Of a stretch of 64,000 bases of DNA, positions 52,788-61,146 are shown piece after piece. Where the stretch lies: positions 499,572 to 563,571 of the forward strand of contig OY282384.1 of NCBI GenBank assembly GCA_958295925.1, in the 5' to 3' direction. The notes below the pieces were generated by a model. That model made no database searches. It had not been told where the DNA came from and saw only the letters and a list, made by a program, of their open reading frames with translations. The DNA comes from an uncultured Acidimicrobiales bacterium. Lineage in GTDB: Bacteria; Actinomycetota; Acidimicrobiia; Acidimicrobiales; CATQHL01. Within the stretch, counting starts at the first letter, position 1. Each line of letters opens with the position of its first letter. The position numbers and the translations under genes are program-made.

Positions 52788-53374
52788 CCCAAGCAGAGAC
52801 CGAAAGGCAACGCAGCAGCCGCCACTGCTGGAAACCCTACAAGCGTGAAATAACCCACCACAACGGCTACCAGGACATCTGGTTCCTGAACTGCCTCTGG
52901 TGCCAAGCCACCAGGTCGGTCCACCTGGCCGAGCAGCCCCGCTGGCGAGAAGAGCCGCAACAGCAGAAATGCGCCGTCATACACCTGTGGGACGAGGAGC
53001 AGGCCGAAGGCAACCGGCCCCGAGCCCGCTGTGGCTGGAACGAGCGGTGGATCTGGCGCCTAGGGAACGACCGAAACAGCCAACTGGCCATTGAAGATGA
53101 ACGGCGGCACTGGCCGACCAGCAATTCGCTGCTGCGCCGAGAGCCCAACTGCCCCGACTGCCGGTACCCGGCGCAACCGGAGAAGCACCCAGAACTCAGG
53201 AACCGAAACAAAAAGGGAGGCCGAAGCCAACAACAGGGCAACCTGGAACACCGGCGGCCCCGCTTCGGGACGATGCACTCCATCGCATTAGAAAAAGAGT
53301 TCGAAGCAGCCGAAGCCGAAGCAGCCGAAGCCGAAGCAGCAGCGAACCACGCCGACCAAGCCAGCCCTGTATGA
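52784..53374 (+). CDS. Zinc protein Z22
   Basis: 196 residues. Ligands: H14/W16, C37/C40, C63/H67, C83, C123/C126. The central Gly-Tyr/Phe after the lone Cys is replaced by G-W, and the last motif is P-N-C-P-D-C-R. A long C-terminal extension ends in an Ala/Glu repeat (53311-53343) from a 15-bp unit. ATGA overlaps at both ends. Confidence 0.73.
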   Translation: MTQAETERQRSSRHCWKPYKREITHHNGYQDIWFLNCLWCQATRSVHLAEQPRWREEPQQQKCAVIHLWDEEQAEGNRPRARCGWNERWIWRLGNDRNSQLAIEDERRHWPTSNSLLRREPNCPDCRYPAQPEKHPELRNRNKKGGRSQQQGNLEHRRPRFGTMHSIALEKEFEAAEAEAAEAEAAANHADQASPV

Positions 53375-53913
53375 GCAAAAGAAGACCGACCATGACCCAA
53401 CAGCAAGCTGCCAAGAGACCAGCCCGTGGCCGGAAGAATTACGACCATCATTGGTTCCGGGAGCATCCCGATGAAACCCACCAGAGCTCCTGGGGTTCCT
53501 ACGTCTGGCTGACCTGCCTACTCTGCCGAACCCAGTCCCAACTGTGGCTGACCCGGCGCGAGCCGGGAGGAGGACCCAATTTCCGCTTCGACGTCACAGA
53601 AGCTGAAATCGTCGCCCACCAGCACTGGCGGCCCTGCCTGACCATCCACCTGGCCGACGAGCCCTGGCTACACTATAAAGTGAAAACCCGCGCCCGCTGC
53701 GGCTATACCACCAATTGGCAGCTACCCCAGGACCACCTGAAGGAGAGAACGCTCAGCCGGCTGATCATCCCCAATACTTCCCTAAAACCCGAAGGGAACA
53801 GGAAGTTCTGGGAGGTCAACTGTCCCGACTGCCTGCTCCTGACCGAGGAGGAGAAACTGAGAATAGAACAAGCCGAAGCCGAACGCGAGGAGGAACGCGC
53901 AGCATGGCGCTGA
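53371..53913 (+). CDS. Zinc protein Z23
   Basis: 180 residues. Ligands: H26/W28, C49/C52, C89/H93, C110, C151/C154. The N-terminus is basic (K-R-P-A-R-G-R-K) and the C-terminus is an acidic, possibly coiled helix. A GAGGAGG inside its 3' end probably serves Z24. Confidence 0.74.
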   Translation: MSKRRPTMTQQQAAKRPARGRKNYDHHWFREHPDETHQSSWGSYVWLTCLLCRTQSQLWLTRREPGGGPNFRFDVTEAEIVAHQHWRPCLTIHLADEPWLHYKVKTRARCGYTTNWQLPQDHLKERTLSRLIIPNTSLKPEGNRKFWEVNCPDCLLLTEEEKLRIEQAEAEREEERAAWR

Positions 53914-54410
53914 TGCCGCCGACCCGGCCGGGAGAGAAACGCCGCCCGCCCACCTGGAAACACCCCTGGCAGAAACATCGCCGGCGAGTACTGGCCGCCT
54001 GGCCGGTATTCCAAGAAGTGGTCTACTGCCCCTCCTGCCGGCTGGAAGTCCACCTGCCCGAAGAACAGACCGACGGCTGGGAAAACCTGGAACACTCCCA
54101 CCCCTGTACAACAGTGCATCTACTGCACCCGGACCACGACCCCAGGAAGGAACCAGACTACCCCTGGCACTACGACCAGCCCAACTTCGCCGCCGACCCG
54201 CCCTGGGCCGGAAAAGCCGTCTGCGGCTGGAGCCGGCAGTGGGACCAGAATAGCTCCAGGCCCCCAGCCAGGATCTCCTGGCCTATAATTGTAGGAGACA
54301 AAGCCTACCCCGACCCCAGAGTGACCTGCCCCGACTGCCTGGCCCAGGCCAACCCGCCGGTGGATACAGAACCAATCTTCATTGATAACATCTCTTCATT
54401 GATAACATGA
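53904..54410 (+). CDS. Zinc protein Z24
   Basis: 168 residues from ATG 53904, 10 bases after GAGGAGG; a second in-frame ATG at 53913 overlaps the stop of Z23 (TGATG). Ligands: H20/W22, C42/C45, C68/H72, C107, C142/C145. A 16-bp direct repeat (TCATTGATAACA core) forms the last codons. A 50-base gap leads to Z25. Confidence 0.73.
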   Translation: MALMPPTRPGEKRRPPTWKHPWQKHRRRVLAAWPVFQEVVYCPSCRLEVHLPEEQTDGWENLEHSHPCTTVHLLHPDHDPRKEPDYPWHYDQPNFAADPPWAGKAVCGWSRQWDQNSSRPPARISWPIIVGDKAYPDPRVTCPDCLAQANPPVDTEPIFIDNISSLIT

Positions 54411-54460
54411 AGGTCGCCGAAGACTACCTGCCAGGGAGAAACACTCAGGACGAGCAATAG

Positions 54461-55213
54461 ATGAAACGAACAACCCGCACCAAGGACGCCGCCGACAACC
54501 GGACCCTCCCCGGCCCCAACGGCATAGCAATCAGCAAGCCGGCCAACCCCCCGGGCGGCCAGCGCCAGCCGCCGGCTTATATTTACTCAAACAGCAGCCT
54601 CAGCCCCACCAGCGGCCTGATGACGAGGGCCGTGACGGCCAAGGACTACGAGAACCCCAGAGGCCTCTGGCCGTACCCCCAAGAGCAACGCCGGCCCAGT
54701 CACCAGTGGTACAGCAACCCCCAGCCCTGGAAGGAACGACGCGGCGTCAACGGCTGGACCAGCCAGCGCGCCCCCGGCGCCCGATACTCCTACCAGTCAG
54801 AAATCGACCTGACTGATAAAAGCAAAGGCCGGGACCACGACGGCTTCGACGCCCAAGGAGAACGTACAGTCCGCCGGCTGACCTGCCGGGTCTGCCAGGT
54901 GATGATCCAGATACCCTGGATCAAGTACGAGACGCAGTGGGAGCATCCGGGCCCCTTCCCCTGCGCGACGGTGCATCAATATCGCCCCCTGGACGCGAAG
55001 GAAAAGCAGACCAAGCAGAAGCTGGACCGGAAGCAGGCCACCCTGACCCAGCAATTCGACTGGATCGCAGAACTGAGCCGACGAGAGGCCCGCTGCGGCT
55101 ACCGAGCCGAGTACAAGCGGCCCAAGGGCGAACTGCAACCCCAACTGGTCGAACACCCCATCCTGGCCAAGGGCGAGGCCTACCCGCCAATCCCGGTTAA
55201 TTGCCCTGATTGA
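54461..55213 (+). pseudogene. Zinc protein Z25, truncated at the last cysteine
   Basis: 250 residues, the longest member. Ligands: H81/W83, C142/C145, C168/H172, C212, C248, but the final Cys codon is TGA: V-N-C-P-D then stop. A two-zinc fold would lack one ligand. The family-like sequence ends exactly at GATTG, after which the DNA reads like the left end of the tnpB element, so the insertion probably created the stop. If the element is removed from about 55213 to 56934, the codon becomes TGT (Cys) and the frame runs into Z26. Confidence 0.7.
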
Positions 55214-55490
55214 TTGTTGATTACGCGGCTGGAGCAGCTGCAAAATGAAACAGAAGCCACCAGAGACGACAACAAGAAGCGAAGCAAGGGCATCCAAGCC
55301 CTAATAAAAAGAATAAAGAGAAGACCAGAAAAGCACGCTGGTTAATAAACACACCGATTGAGAATGAAGGAAAGTTACAGAACAACCCCCTAAATACTCC
55401 ATTCCATGATACGGTAAACAGGAAGAGAAGGACGACGAACCAAAGAGGCCAGACAAAGTTCCACAGAAGAGGTTTACAGAAACCCCAACC
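55214..55490. other. Non-coding left end of tnpB element 1
   Basis: No supported gene lies here. The Z25 frame could be read on through 55343 beyond its stop, but the sequence becomes more AT-rich and no longer resembles the family. It contains TTGATTAC near 55218 and no tnpA. Confidence 0.5.
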
Positions 55491-56933
55491 ATGTTAGTAC
55501 ACCAAACATTTCAATACCGAGCCTATACCTCTAAGGCCGGCTACGCCGCGTTCGACGAAGCCCTGAGGCACCTCTGTAATCTTTACAACGCCGCCCTGGC
55601 GGAAAGAATCCTACGTTACAAATTGGACAAGTGGCCGGCCTACCAACACCATTACGGGATCGGGAAGCCTGACGAGAAATACTCAGGCTATGCCTGGCTG
55701 AAATGCTGGAACTGCGGAGTTGCAGGAGAGTACCACGTCCTCAGAGCGGTCTGCGAGGATTGCGCCGTCCGTAAAGGGAAGGGGATCTACTTCGCTGAAC
55801 AAAGCAGGGAACTCACCCAAGCCCAGCTGGATAACCCAGAGCTCCACAAGCTCAGCCGCAAAGTCAAAGTAGGAGTCCTCTACCGACTGGACCTAGCCTT
55901 CAAAAGATTCTTCCAGCGAGTGGAAAAAGGAGAAACTCCAGGGTTCCCCCGTTTCAAGTCCCTCAGCCAATTCAAGACTATGTCACCACGCGGAATAGAA
56001 ATCTACAGCAGAATCAGAAAGCAGTACTGGCTCAAGAAATCACCCGATGGGAAGAAGGCCTTTCTCACAGTAAGCGGGCTGCCCCGCCTAAAAATAAGAA
56101 CCGGCAAACGCGGGATCCCAGAAGGAAAACTGACCAGAGTCACTCTCACCCGCAAAGACTGGGGAATCACCGCCAGCATGACCTTCGAGGTAGAGAAAGA
56201 AGAACTGTCCAAAACCGACCAAGCGGTAGGCATCGACGTCGGAGTCGCTAAGCTAATCGCCACCAGCGACGGAGAAACCATCCAACCTTTCCCCGCGGAC
56301 GACCCCAAGGACGAAAGCCTCCAACGCCAGATGTCGAAGCGACACCGGAAAGGAAAGAAGAAGCAATCCAACCGCTACCGAGAACTTCAGCAGCAACTGC
56401 GCCGTCACCGCGCCAACAAGCGGCTCCGCAAGAGGAACCGCCTGCACCAGCTAACTACTGACCTAGTCCGAAGATACGACCTCATCGCGATAGAGAAACT
56501 CCAGTTAGAGCAGATGACCAAGTCAGCAAAGGGCACCGAAAAGAACCCCGGCACCAACGTCCAGCAGAAAGCTGGACTCAACCGAAGTATCCTGGCGCAA
56601 TCCTGGGGACTATGCGCTTACCAACTAAAATACAAGGCAGAATGGGCCGGTAAGACGGTAGTAAGCGTTCCTCCCCATTACACCAGCCAAACTTGCGCTA
56701 ACTGCGGCACCGTATCAGCCGAAAACAGAAAGAAGGAAAACTACAAGTGCGCCTGCGGTTATCAGGCAGACGCCGACGTCAATGCCGCAATCAACATCCT
56801 GTGTCGCGCCTTGAGCACGGCGGGGCAGAATCTCGGTCCCGGCAGGCCACAGGATTACCGACGCCCCGGTGGGGAAGTCTGCGCCTATCCGTCTTCGTTA
56901 CAAGAGCCGACTACCCAGGCAGGTGGCTCTTGA
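55491..56933 (+). CDS. tnpB: TnpB, RNA-guided nuclease of IS605 type (copy 1)
   Basis: 480 residues. RuvC residues D249 (G-I-D-V-G), E335 (I-A-I-E-K-L) and D429 (A-D-A-D-V-N-A-A) are all present, with the zinc ribbon C402/C405 and C420/C422, so it should be active. TnpB cuts DNA next to a transposon-specific motif using a guide RNA made from the element's right end. Unusually it has an extra C-x2-C pair of pairs (C72/C75 and C88/C91) in the N-terminal domain. The stop codon lies inside the right-end hairpin and overlaps the TTG start of Z26 (TTGA). Confidence 0.92.
   Translation: MLVHQTFQYRAYTSKAGYAAFDEALRHLCNLYNAALAERILRYKLDKWPAYQHHYGIGKPDEKYSGYAWLKCWNCGVAGEYHVLRAVCEDCAVRKGKGIYFAEQSRELTQAQLDNPELHKLSRKVKVGVLYRLDLAFKRFFQRVEKGETPGFPRFKSLSQFKTMSPRGIEIYSRIRKQYWLKKSPDGKKAFLTVSGLPRLKIRTGKRGIPEGKLTRVTLTRKDWGITASMTFEVEKEELSKTDQAVGIDVGVAKLIATSDGETIQPFPADDPKDESLQRQMSKRHRKGKKKQSNRYRELQQQLRRHRANKRLRKRNRLHQLTTDLVRRYDLIAIEKLQLEQMTKSAKGTEKNPGTNVQQKAGLNRSILAQSWGLCAYQLKYKAEWAGKTVVSVPPHYTSQTCANCGTVSAENRKKENYKCACGYQADADVNAAINILCRALSTAGQNLGPGRPQDYRRPGGEVCAYPSSLQEPTTQAGGS
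56901..56932 (+). ncRNA. Right-end hairpin of element 1, likely end of guide-RNA scaffold
   Basis: A perfect 8-bp inverted repeat (CAAGAGCC and GGCTCTTG with a 16-base loop) covers the tnpB stop codon. In IS605-type elements the guide RNA scaffold ends at such a hairpin near the right end, and the guide is the flanking DNA, here the first codons of Z26. The exact RNA ends cannot be read from sequence alone. Confidence 0.45.
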
Positions 56934-57436
56934 GTAGACAAAGCGGGAGATTCCACTACTGGCGCTGGGAGCGGTTCATTCCCCAGTACAAAGCCCCGGA
57001 AGCCGAAACCTACGAAGACGTAATCCAAATCTATTGCCGCGCCTGCTTCCAATACCTGCACCTGCCGGTAAGACTGAAAGACCTAAGAGAAGAGAAATTC
57101 GACCGGGACACCCATCCCTCCTGGCAGTCCGGCCCCCGGGAGGACTGGCGCTTCGCCAGATCGGCCAAGCCCTGCCGGACGATACATCTGGCGCTACCGG
57201 ATGACGGGCAAGCCAGAGAGGCCTACTGCGGCTACGACCTGCTGGACTGGCAGCAGCCCAAGCGGACCCGCCACCCCTACGTGGTCAAGGAACTCAGACC
57301 ATATAACCCCTGGCAGGACGAGGACCGAACCCAGCCGGTCTCCCGGACCAGCGGCCAGGAAATCTTCGCCGTCAATTGCCCCGACTGCCTCCACGCGGCC
57401 AAGGAACAGGAACGGAAAGAGGCAACGCAGCAATGA
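56930..57436 (+). CDS. Zinc protein Z26 (TTG start coupled to tnpB)
   Basis: 168 residues from TTG 56930, which overlaps the tnpB stop; AGGTGG in the hairpin could be its ribosome site. Ligands: H9/W11, C36/C39, C82/H86, C100, C150/C153, all present. The gene may originally have been the second half of a two-module Z25-Z26 protein. It begins a third subgroup (Z26-Z31) with A-Y-C-G-Y and W at similar spacing. Confidence 0.68.
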   Translation: MSRQSGRFHYWRWERFIPQYKAPEAETYEDVIQIYCRACFQYLHLPVRLKDLREEKFDRDTHPSWQSGPREDWRFARSAKPCRTIHLALPDDGQAREAYCGYDLLDWQQPKRTRHPYVVKELRPYNPWQDEDRTQPVSRTSGQEIFAVNCPDCLHAAKEQERKEATQQ

Positions 57437-57984
57437 AGGTGATCAAAAGCAAAACCAAGAACTTCTCAGCAGTTAACCGGGCCGGCAACCGGCCTTCGGA
57501 CGCTCACCAGTGGGTATCGAAAGGAATAGACCACCGGAATCAGGACGACGCCGGCGCCATCATCCCCAAGCACACGATTTACTGCAACCGCTGCCTCTGG
57601 TACATCCTGACCGAGCCGGACAACGAGGAATGGCGGATGCTCCGCGCCCCCTTTCCCTGTAGAAGGGTCCATCTGCAGGACGCCCGCTGCCAGAACCCGC
57701 CGCAGGCCATCTGCGGCTACAGCCATACCTGGAAGACGCCGCGCAGCGACTGGATGCATTTTATCGCCAGCAACGGCGCCAATGAGTCCGAACGGAGGCG
57801 GCGCAGCTCCTTCGACAACTGGCTGCAGGACGACGTCAGAGGGCAGCAACCAAAAGTCAATTGCCCCGACTGCCTCTTCCCGGCGATGAGCGGAAGTACC
57901 AGCCACCTGGCCCGACTCTGGGCCAAAGCCAGCGACCCCGCCGACACCAGAACCCCAAGCAACCTGGCCGGCAGCCGAAGATGA
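57433..57984 (+). CDS. Zinc protein Z27
   Basis: 183 residues. Ligands: H25/W27, C51/C54, C76/H80, C94, C144/C147. A Ser/Arg-rich segment (E-R-R-R-R-S-S) precedes CPDC. ATGA overlaps at both ends. Confidence 0.75.
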   Translation: MKVIKSKTKNFSAVNRAGNRPSDAHQWVSKGIDHRNQDDAGAIIPKHTIYCNRCLWYILTEPDNEEWRMLRAPFPCRRVHLQDARCQNPPQAICGYSHTWKTPRSDWMHFIASNGANESERRRRSSFDNWLQDDVRGQQPKVNCPDCLFPAMSGSTSHLARLWAKASDPADTRTPSNLAGSRR

Positions 57985-58541
57985 GCGCAGAGGCAAACGG
58001 CAAACGACCCAACGCCGTCCACCATTGGGAATCATGGGGACTGAGCCCGGAAAATCCAAGACAATACGACGAAACAGGACAAGCGAAGAAGATCCACGTC
58101 CTTTACTGCCCCATTTGCGACTGCCACGCGTCTACCGAACCGGACCGCCTGGACTGGCAGAGCCTCCGGGTTGACTTCCCCTGCCGGACCATGCACCTGC
58201 ACGACCAACGGTCAACCGACCCAATACAGGCTTATTGCGGCTTCCAAGCCGACCAGTGGCGCCACCCCAGCAGAGCGCGGCGACCTTACGTAGAACCAAG
58301 GCTCACGCCCGACACACCGTACCCCAGCGGAGAAACCCACCCCTTCAATCTGATACTGCGACTGGAAACGGGATACCAATGGGCCGTCAATTGCCCAGAC
58401 TGTTTACAGGCGGCAGCAGCCACGACAACGGTGCCACGACAACGGTGCCACGACAACGGTGCCACGACAACGGTGCCACGACAACGGTGCCACGACAACG
58501 GTGCCACGACAACGGTGCCACGACCGGAAATTAGACCATGA
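57981..58541 (+). CDS. Zinc protein Z28 with 14-bp repeat tail
   Basis: 186 residues. Ligands: H14/W16, C43/C46, C68/H72, C86, C138/C141. The last 40 residues come from seven copies of a 14-bp repeat. As 14 is not a multiple of three, the three reading frames appear in turn (T-T-T-V-P-R, Q-R-C-H-D-N-G-A). One copy more or fewer would shift the frame and alter the stop and the overlap with Z29. Confidence 0.75.
   Translation: MSAEANGKRPNAVHHWESWGLSPENPRQYDETGQAKKIHVLYCPICDCHASTEPDRLDWQSLRVDFPCRTMHLHDQRSTDPIQAYCGFQADQWRHPSRARRPYVEPRLTPDTPYPSGETHPFNLILRLETGYQWAVNCPDCLQAAAATTTVPRQRCHDNGATTTVPRQRCHDNGATTTVPRPEIRP
58421..58518 (+). repeat. 14-bp tandem repeat, 7 perfect copies
   Basis: CACGACAACGGTGC is repeated seven times without change at the 3' end of Z28. 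Sequence identity of all copies suggests recent expansion. Confidence 0.97.
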
Positions 58542-58990
58542 ACGAACCAGGACACCCGACGACCACCAAAAGACAACGGAGCCCCCAGCACATCTGGGAA
58601 TCCCACGGGATATTGAAGACCCACCAGGGCAGAGCGAAGGAAGTCCACTGGATAAGCTGCCCGCGTTGCAATCAGCAGACCTTCCTGGAACCGGATTACG
58701 GAACATGGACTACCCTGAGAACACGCACTGGGTGCAGAGCATTCCACCTGCGCAACCCCGCGGCCGACGGAGAGAGCGCCCAGGCGCACTGCGGTCACAC
58801 CAAAAAATGGGCCAAGCCCAAGAAGAAACTCAACCCCGGAATAACCACCCGGCAAAGCAGCTGGGAGCATCCAGACCAACAAGGCTGGGTCATCACCTGT
58901 CCGGATTGCCTCCACCCTGGCATAGAACGCCCCAGCCAGAGAGAAAAAGAGGCACAAGCCACCCAGCAACTGATGCCAGGCAGTAAGTAA
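58538..58990 (+). CDS. Zinc protein Z29
   Basis: 150 residues. Ligands: H18/W20, C41/C44, C66/H70, C85, C121/C124. His is reached as C-R-A-F-H. The stop TAA is directly followed by the ATG of Z30 with no gap. The start overlaps Z28 as ATGA. Confidence 0.74.
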   Translation: MNEPGHPTTTKRQRSPQHIWESHGILKTHQGRAKEVHWISCPRCNQQTFLEPDYGTWTTLRTRTGCRAFHLRNPAADGESAQAHCGHTKKWAKPKKKLNPGITTRQSSWEHPDQQGWVITCPDCLHPGIERPSQREKEAQATQQLMPGSK

Positions 58991-59518
58991 ATGAACACCG
59001 AAGTAGATGACATACGCAGCGCGTTAGCCGAGAAGAGCCAACACCCCGCCCAAGGCCACCCTTGGAAGTACGGTCACCACTGGGACAGCTGGAGCACCCA
59101 GCCCGACCACTTCGACCAAGACAGCGGGGAAACGCTAGCCATTCGGTGGCTGAGCTGCCGGCTATGCTATAGCTATTTCCAAACCGACCTGGATAAGCAG
59201 GATTGGCAGACCCAGAAAGCGCCATTTCCCTGTCGACCAGTTCACCTACGGCGCCCAGACTCCGAGAGCGGCAGCCAGGCCTACTGCGGGTACCATAACT
59301 CCCACTGGCGCACCAGTTACGCGAGAACACGACCCCGCATAGAAACCACGATAAAGGGATACGATCCCTACCAGGAAATCCCCACCGAACAGCTCCGCGG
59401 CCTGGGCTTTCCCAGCCACGCCCTAGACCGAGTAGAGGAGCAGGAAGTATTCGCCGTGAACTGCCCGGACTGCCTGCAAGCAGCGACTGCGAGGAGCAAA
59501 ACAGAAACAAACAGATAA
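58991..59518 (+). CDS. Zinc protein Z30
   Basis: 175 residues. Ligands: H29/W31, C56/C59, C81/H85, C99, C158/C161. Close to Z26-Z29 in the cysteine surroundings (S-C-R-L-C, F-P-C-R-P-V-H-L). It is the last intact member before the second tnpB; its stop shares a base with a tiny open frame (TAATG). Confidence 0.75.
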   Translation: MNTEVDDIRSALAEKSQHPAQGHPWKYGHHWDSWSTQPDHFDQDSGETLAIRWLSCRLCYSYFQTDLDKQDWQTQKAPFPCRPVHLRRPDSESGSQAYCGYHNSHWRTSYARTRPRIETTIKGYDPYQEIPTEQLRGLGFPSHALDRVEEQEVFAVNCPDCLQAATARSKTETNR

Positions 59519-59631
59519 TGCACACCACTGCATTCGAGGCGATACGAGAGAAAATGAAGAACTACTTCGAGCCACGAGGCGAAAAACTAATTAAAATAGA
59601 AGAAGGCAGCAAAGACTACCAAGCAAAATAA
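59518..59631 (+). CDS. Tiny open frame between Z30 and tnpB 2
   Basis: 37 residues, starting on an ATG that shares a base with the Z30 stop. It has no Cys, so it is not a zinc member by itself. It may be the residual 5' end of Z31 joined to the left end of the tnpB element, or not expressed as a protein at all. Confidence 0.3.
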   Translation: MHTTAFEAIREKMKNYFEPRGEKLIKIEEGSKDYQAK

Positions 59632-59646
59632 GACACAGGGCGAACA

Positions 59647-61140
59647 ATGAAATCCCACGACAAAGAAGCCAACCTGACAACCTTACAGTACCGACTCTAT
59701 ACCAACCGAGCCGGCTACACAGAGATTGATCGGATCATGAGACTGTGCGGGCAAGCCCACAACGACATGATCAGGAGATACCATTATCTCCAAGACAAGG
59801 GAGTATCACCCACCAAGATCAGAAGAGTCCTCAACGAAGACAACACCTACCTAAAGAACCACAACCAAGAATGGAGCGACCTAGCCCGACCCATCCTAAC
59901 GGGAATCCAGTTTCGCACCGAACGAGCCTTCAAACGAGAGGAAGAAGTAGAAGAGGCAGGCGCACCGAAGACCAAGTCCCCCCATCAATTCCAGACGCTG
60001 GAAATCAACGAGCCCAGCAAGAACCACCTAAAAAGGCGAGAATCCGATACAAAGAATCCTAAGGGAGAAGTCCACATCAAGGGATTACCCCACCTCTGGT
60101 TCGACGCCGACGACCGGCTGGACTTCGCGACTCAACCACGAGTGATCCGAATCACCCGCCAAGGCAGAATACTGACGCTCTGCTTAGTAGTAGAGGCAAA
60201 ACCAACGCCGCTCCCACCAGCGCCCCACACCATCGCAGGAATCGACCCCGGAGTAAAGAACCGCCTAACCGTCGTCAACGAGAAGGGAGAGTATTATACC
60301 ATCCCACCCCTAGATAACTCACCAACAGAGGAGAAGAAAAAAGAACTACAACGGACCATCCAACGGTGCCAGGACCAAGCCCTCCACGACGACCGAGCCT
60401 ACACAGCACTCCACTGGGACAAGAAAAGAGGAAAGTACCGTTGTCGGTTCCATTGGTACGGGAGACCCAGCAAGAAGTACCTAGACGCAAGAGCCCAGCT
60501 CCAGAATTGTGAGCGTAAACGGCAAGTGCGCCAGAGCCAGCACGAACACCGGTTTACCACAGAGATCGTGAGAAACCACCAAACCATTGCCATCGAGGAT
60601 ACGAAGTTAGTCAATATCACCAAGTCAGCTAAAGGGACAGCCAAGAATCCAGGAAAGAACGTCAAGGCCAAAAGCGGACTCAACCGGAGCATACGAGAGC
60701 AGAGGCTCGGAGCAATCAGAGACAAACTGGAGTACAAGGCCAGTTGGTACGGACGAGAATTTATCAGAGTACCGGCAGCCTATACCAGCCAGACCTGCCC
60801 CAGCTGTAAGTTCACCAGCCCAGAGAACCGACCAAGCCGCGACTACTTCCAGTGCCAGAGTTGCAGAACCAACGGACCAGCAGACGCCATAGCTGGTACC
60901 AACATCCTCAAGAATGGCCAGAAAGCACTCCAAGAGAAGGAAATAAACACTCCTTCTCCCAGGTCTCCGACCAAGAGTCGACCCGGGGCGAAACCTCCAG
61001 CTAAGGCAACAAGCCAAAAGCTGGCCCGGGCGAGAGGCCTGTCCCCCTCAGGGAGAAAGCAGCAAGACAAGAAAGGGTCGCTGACCCAATTAGAAATGCT
61101 GCTACTCGCAGAAATATCTCCTCCAAAAGCAGGAAACTAA
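59647..61140 (+). CDS. tnpB: TnpB, RNA-guided nuclease of IS605 type (copy 2)
   Basis: 497 residues. Catalytic residues D200 (A-G-I-D-P-G-V-K-N), E317 (I-A-I-E-D) and D413 (P-A-D-A-I-A-G-T-N-I) and zinc ligands C384/C387 and C403/C406 are in place, so the nuclease looks intact. It is only distantly related to copy 1 and lacks that copy's N-terminal zinc pair. The C-terminal 60 residues are basic and Pro/Ser-rich. As in copy 1, the stop codon lies within a right-end hairpin. Two unrelated copies in one array mean independent insertions. Confidence 0.92.
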   Translation: MKSHDKEANLTTLQYRLYTNRAGYTEIDRIMRLCGQAHNDMIRRYHYLQDKGVSPTKIRRVLNEDNTYLKNHNQEWSDLARPILTGIQFRTERAFKREEEVEEAGAPKTKSPHQFQTLEINEPSKNHLKRRESDTKNPKGEVHIKGLPHLWFDADDRLDFATQPRVIRITRQGRILTLCLVVEAKPTPLPPAPHTIAGIDPGVKNRLTVVNEKGEYYTIPPLDNSPTEEKKKELQRTIQRCQDQALHDDRAYTALHWDKKRGKYRCRFHWYGRPSKKYLDARAQLQNCERKRQVRQSQHEHRFTTEIVRNHQTIAIEDTKLVNITKSAKGTAKNPGKNVKAKSGLNRSIREQRLGAIRDKLEYKASWYGREFIRVPAAYTSQTCPSCKFTSPENRPSRDYFQCQSCRTNGPADAIAGTNILKNGQKALQEKEINTPSPRSPTKSRPGAKPPAKATSQKLARARGLSPSGRKQQDKKGSLTQLEMLLLAEISPPKAGN

Positions 61141-61146
61141 TTTCCT
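61131..61146 (+). ncRNA. Right-end hairpin of element 2, likely end of guide-RNA scaffold
   Basis: AGGAAA and TTTCCT form a perfect 6-bp stem with a 4-base loop across the tnpB stop codon. Position and form parallel the hairpin of element 1. Confidence 0.4.

Larger units (their letters stand above)
55213..56934 (+). mobile_element. IS605-type element 1 (tnpB only), inserted between Z25 and Z26
   Basis: Ends are inferred. The left end lies just after TGATTG at 55207-55212, where Z25 stops matching its family. The right end follows the hairpin CAAGAGCC/GGCTCTTG at 56901-56932. The element would be about 1.72 kb with 278 bases of non-coding left end and tnpB. No tnpA is present, so it would move only with a transposase supplied elsewhere. 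The absence of target duplication fits the IS200/IS605 mechanism. Confidence 0.55.
59632..61146 (+). mobile_element. IS605-type element 2 (tnpB only), truncating Z31
   Basis: The core is tnpB; the left end lies somewhere in the AT-richer stretch before 59647 and the right end just after the hairpin AGGAAA/TTTCCT at 61131-61146. The 5' part of the following zinc gene (Z31) is missing, which shows that the element landed inside that gene. No tnpA is present. Exact ends are uncertain. Confidence 0.5.
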
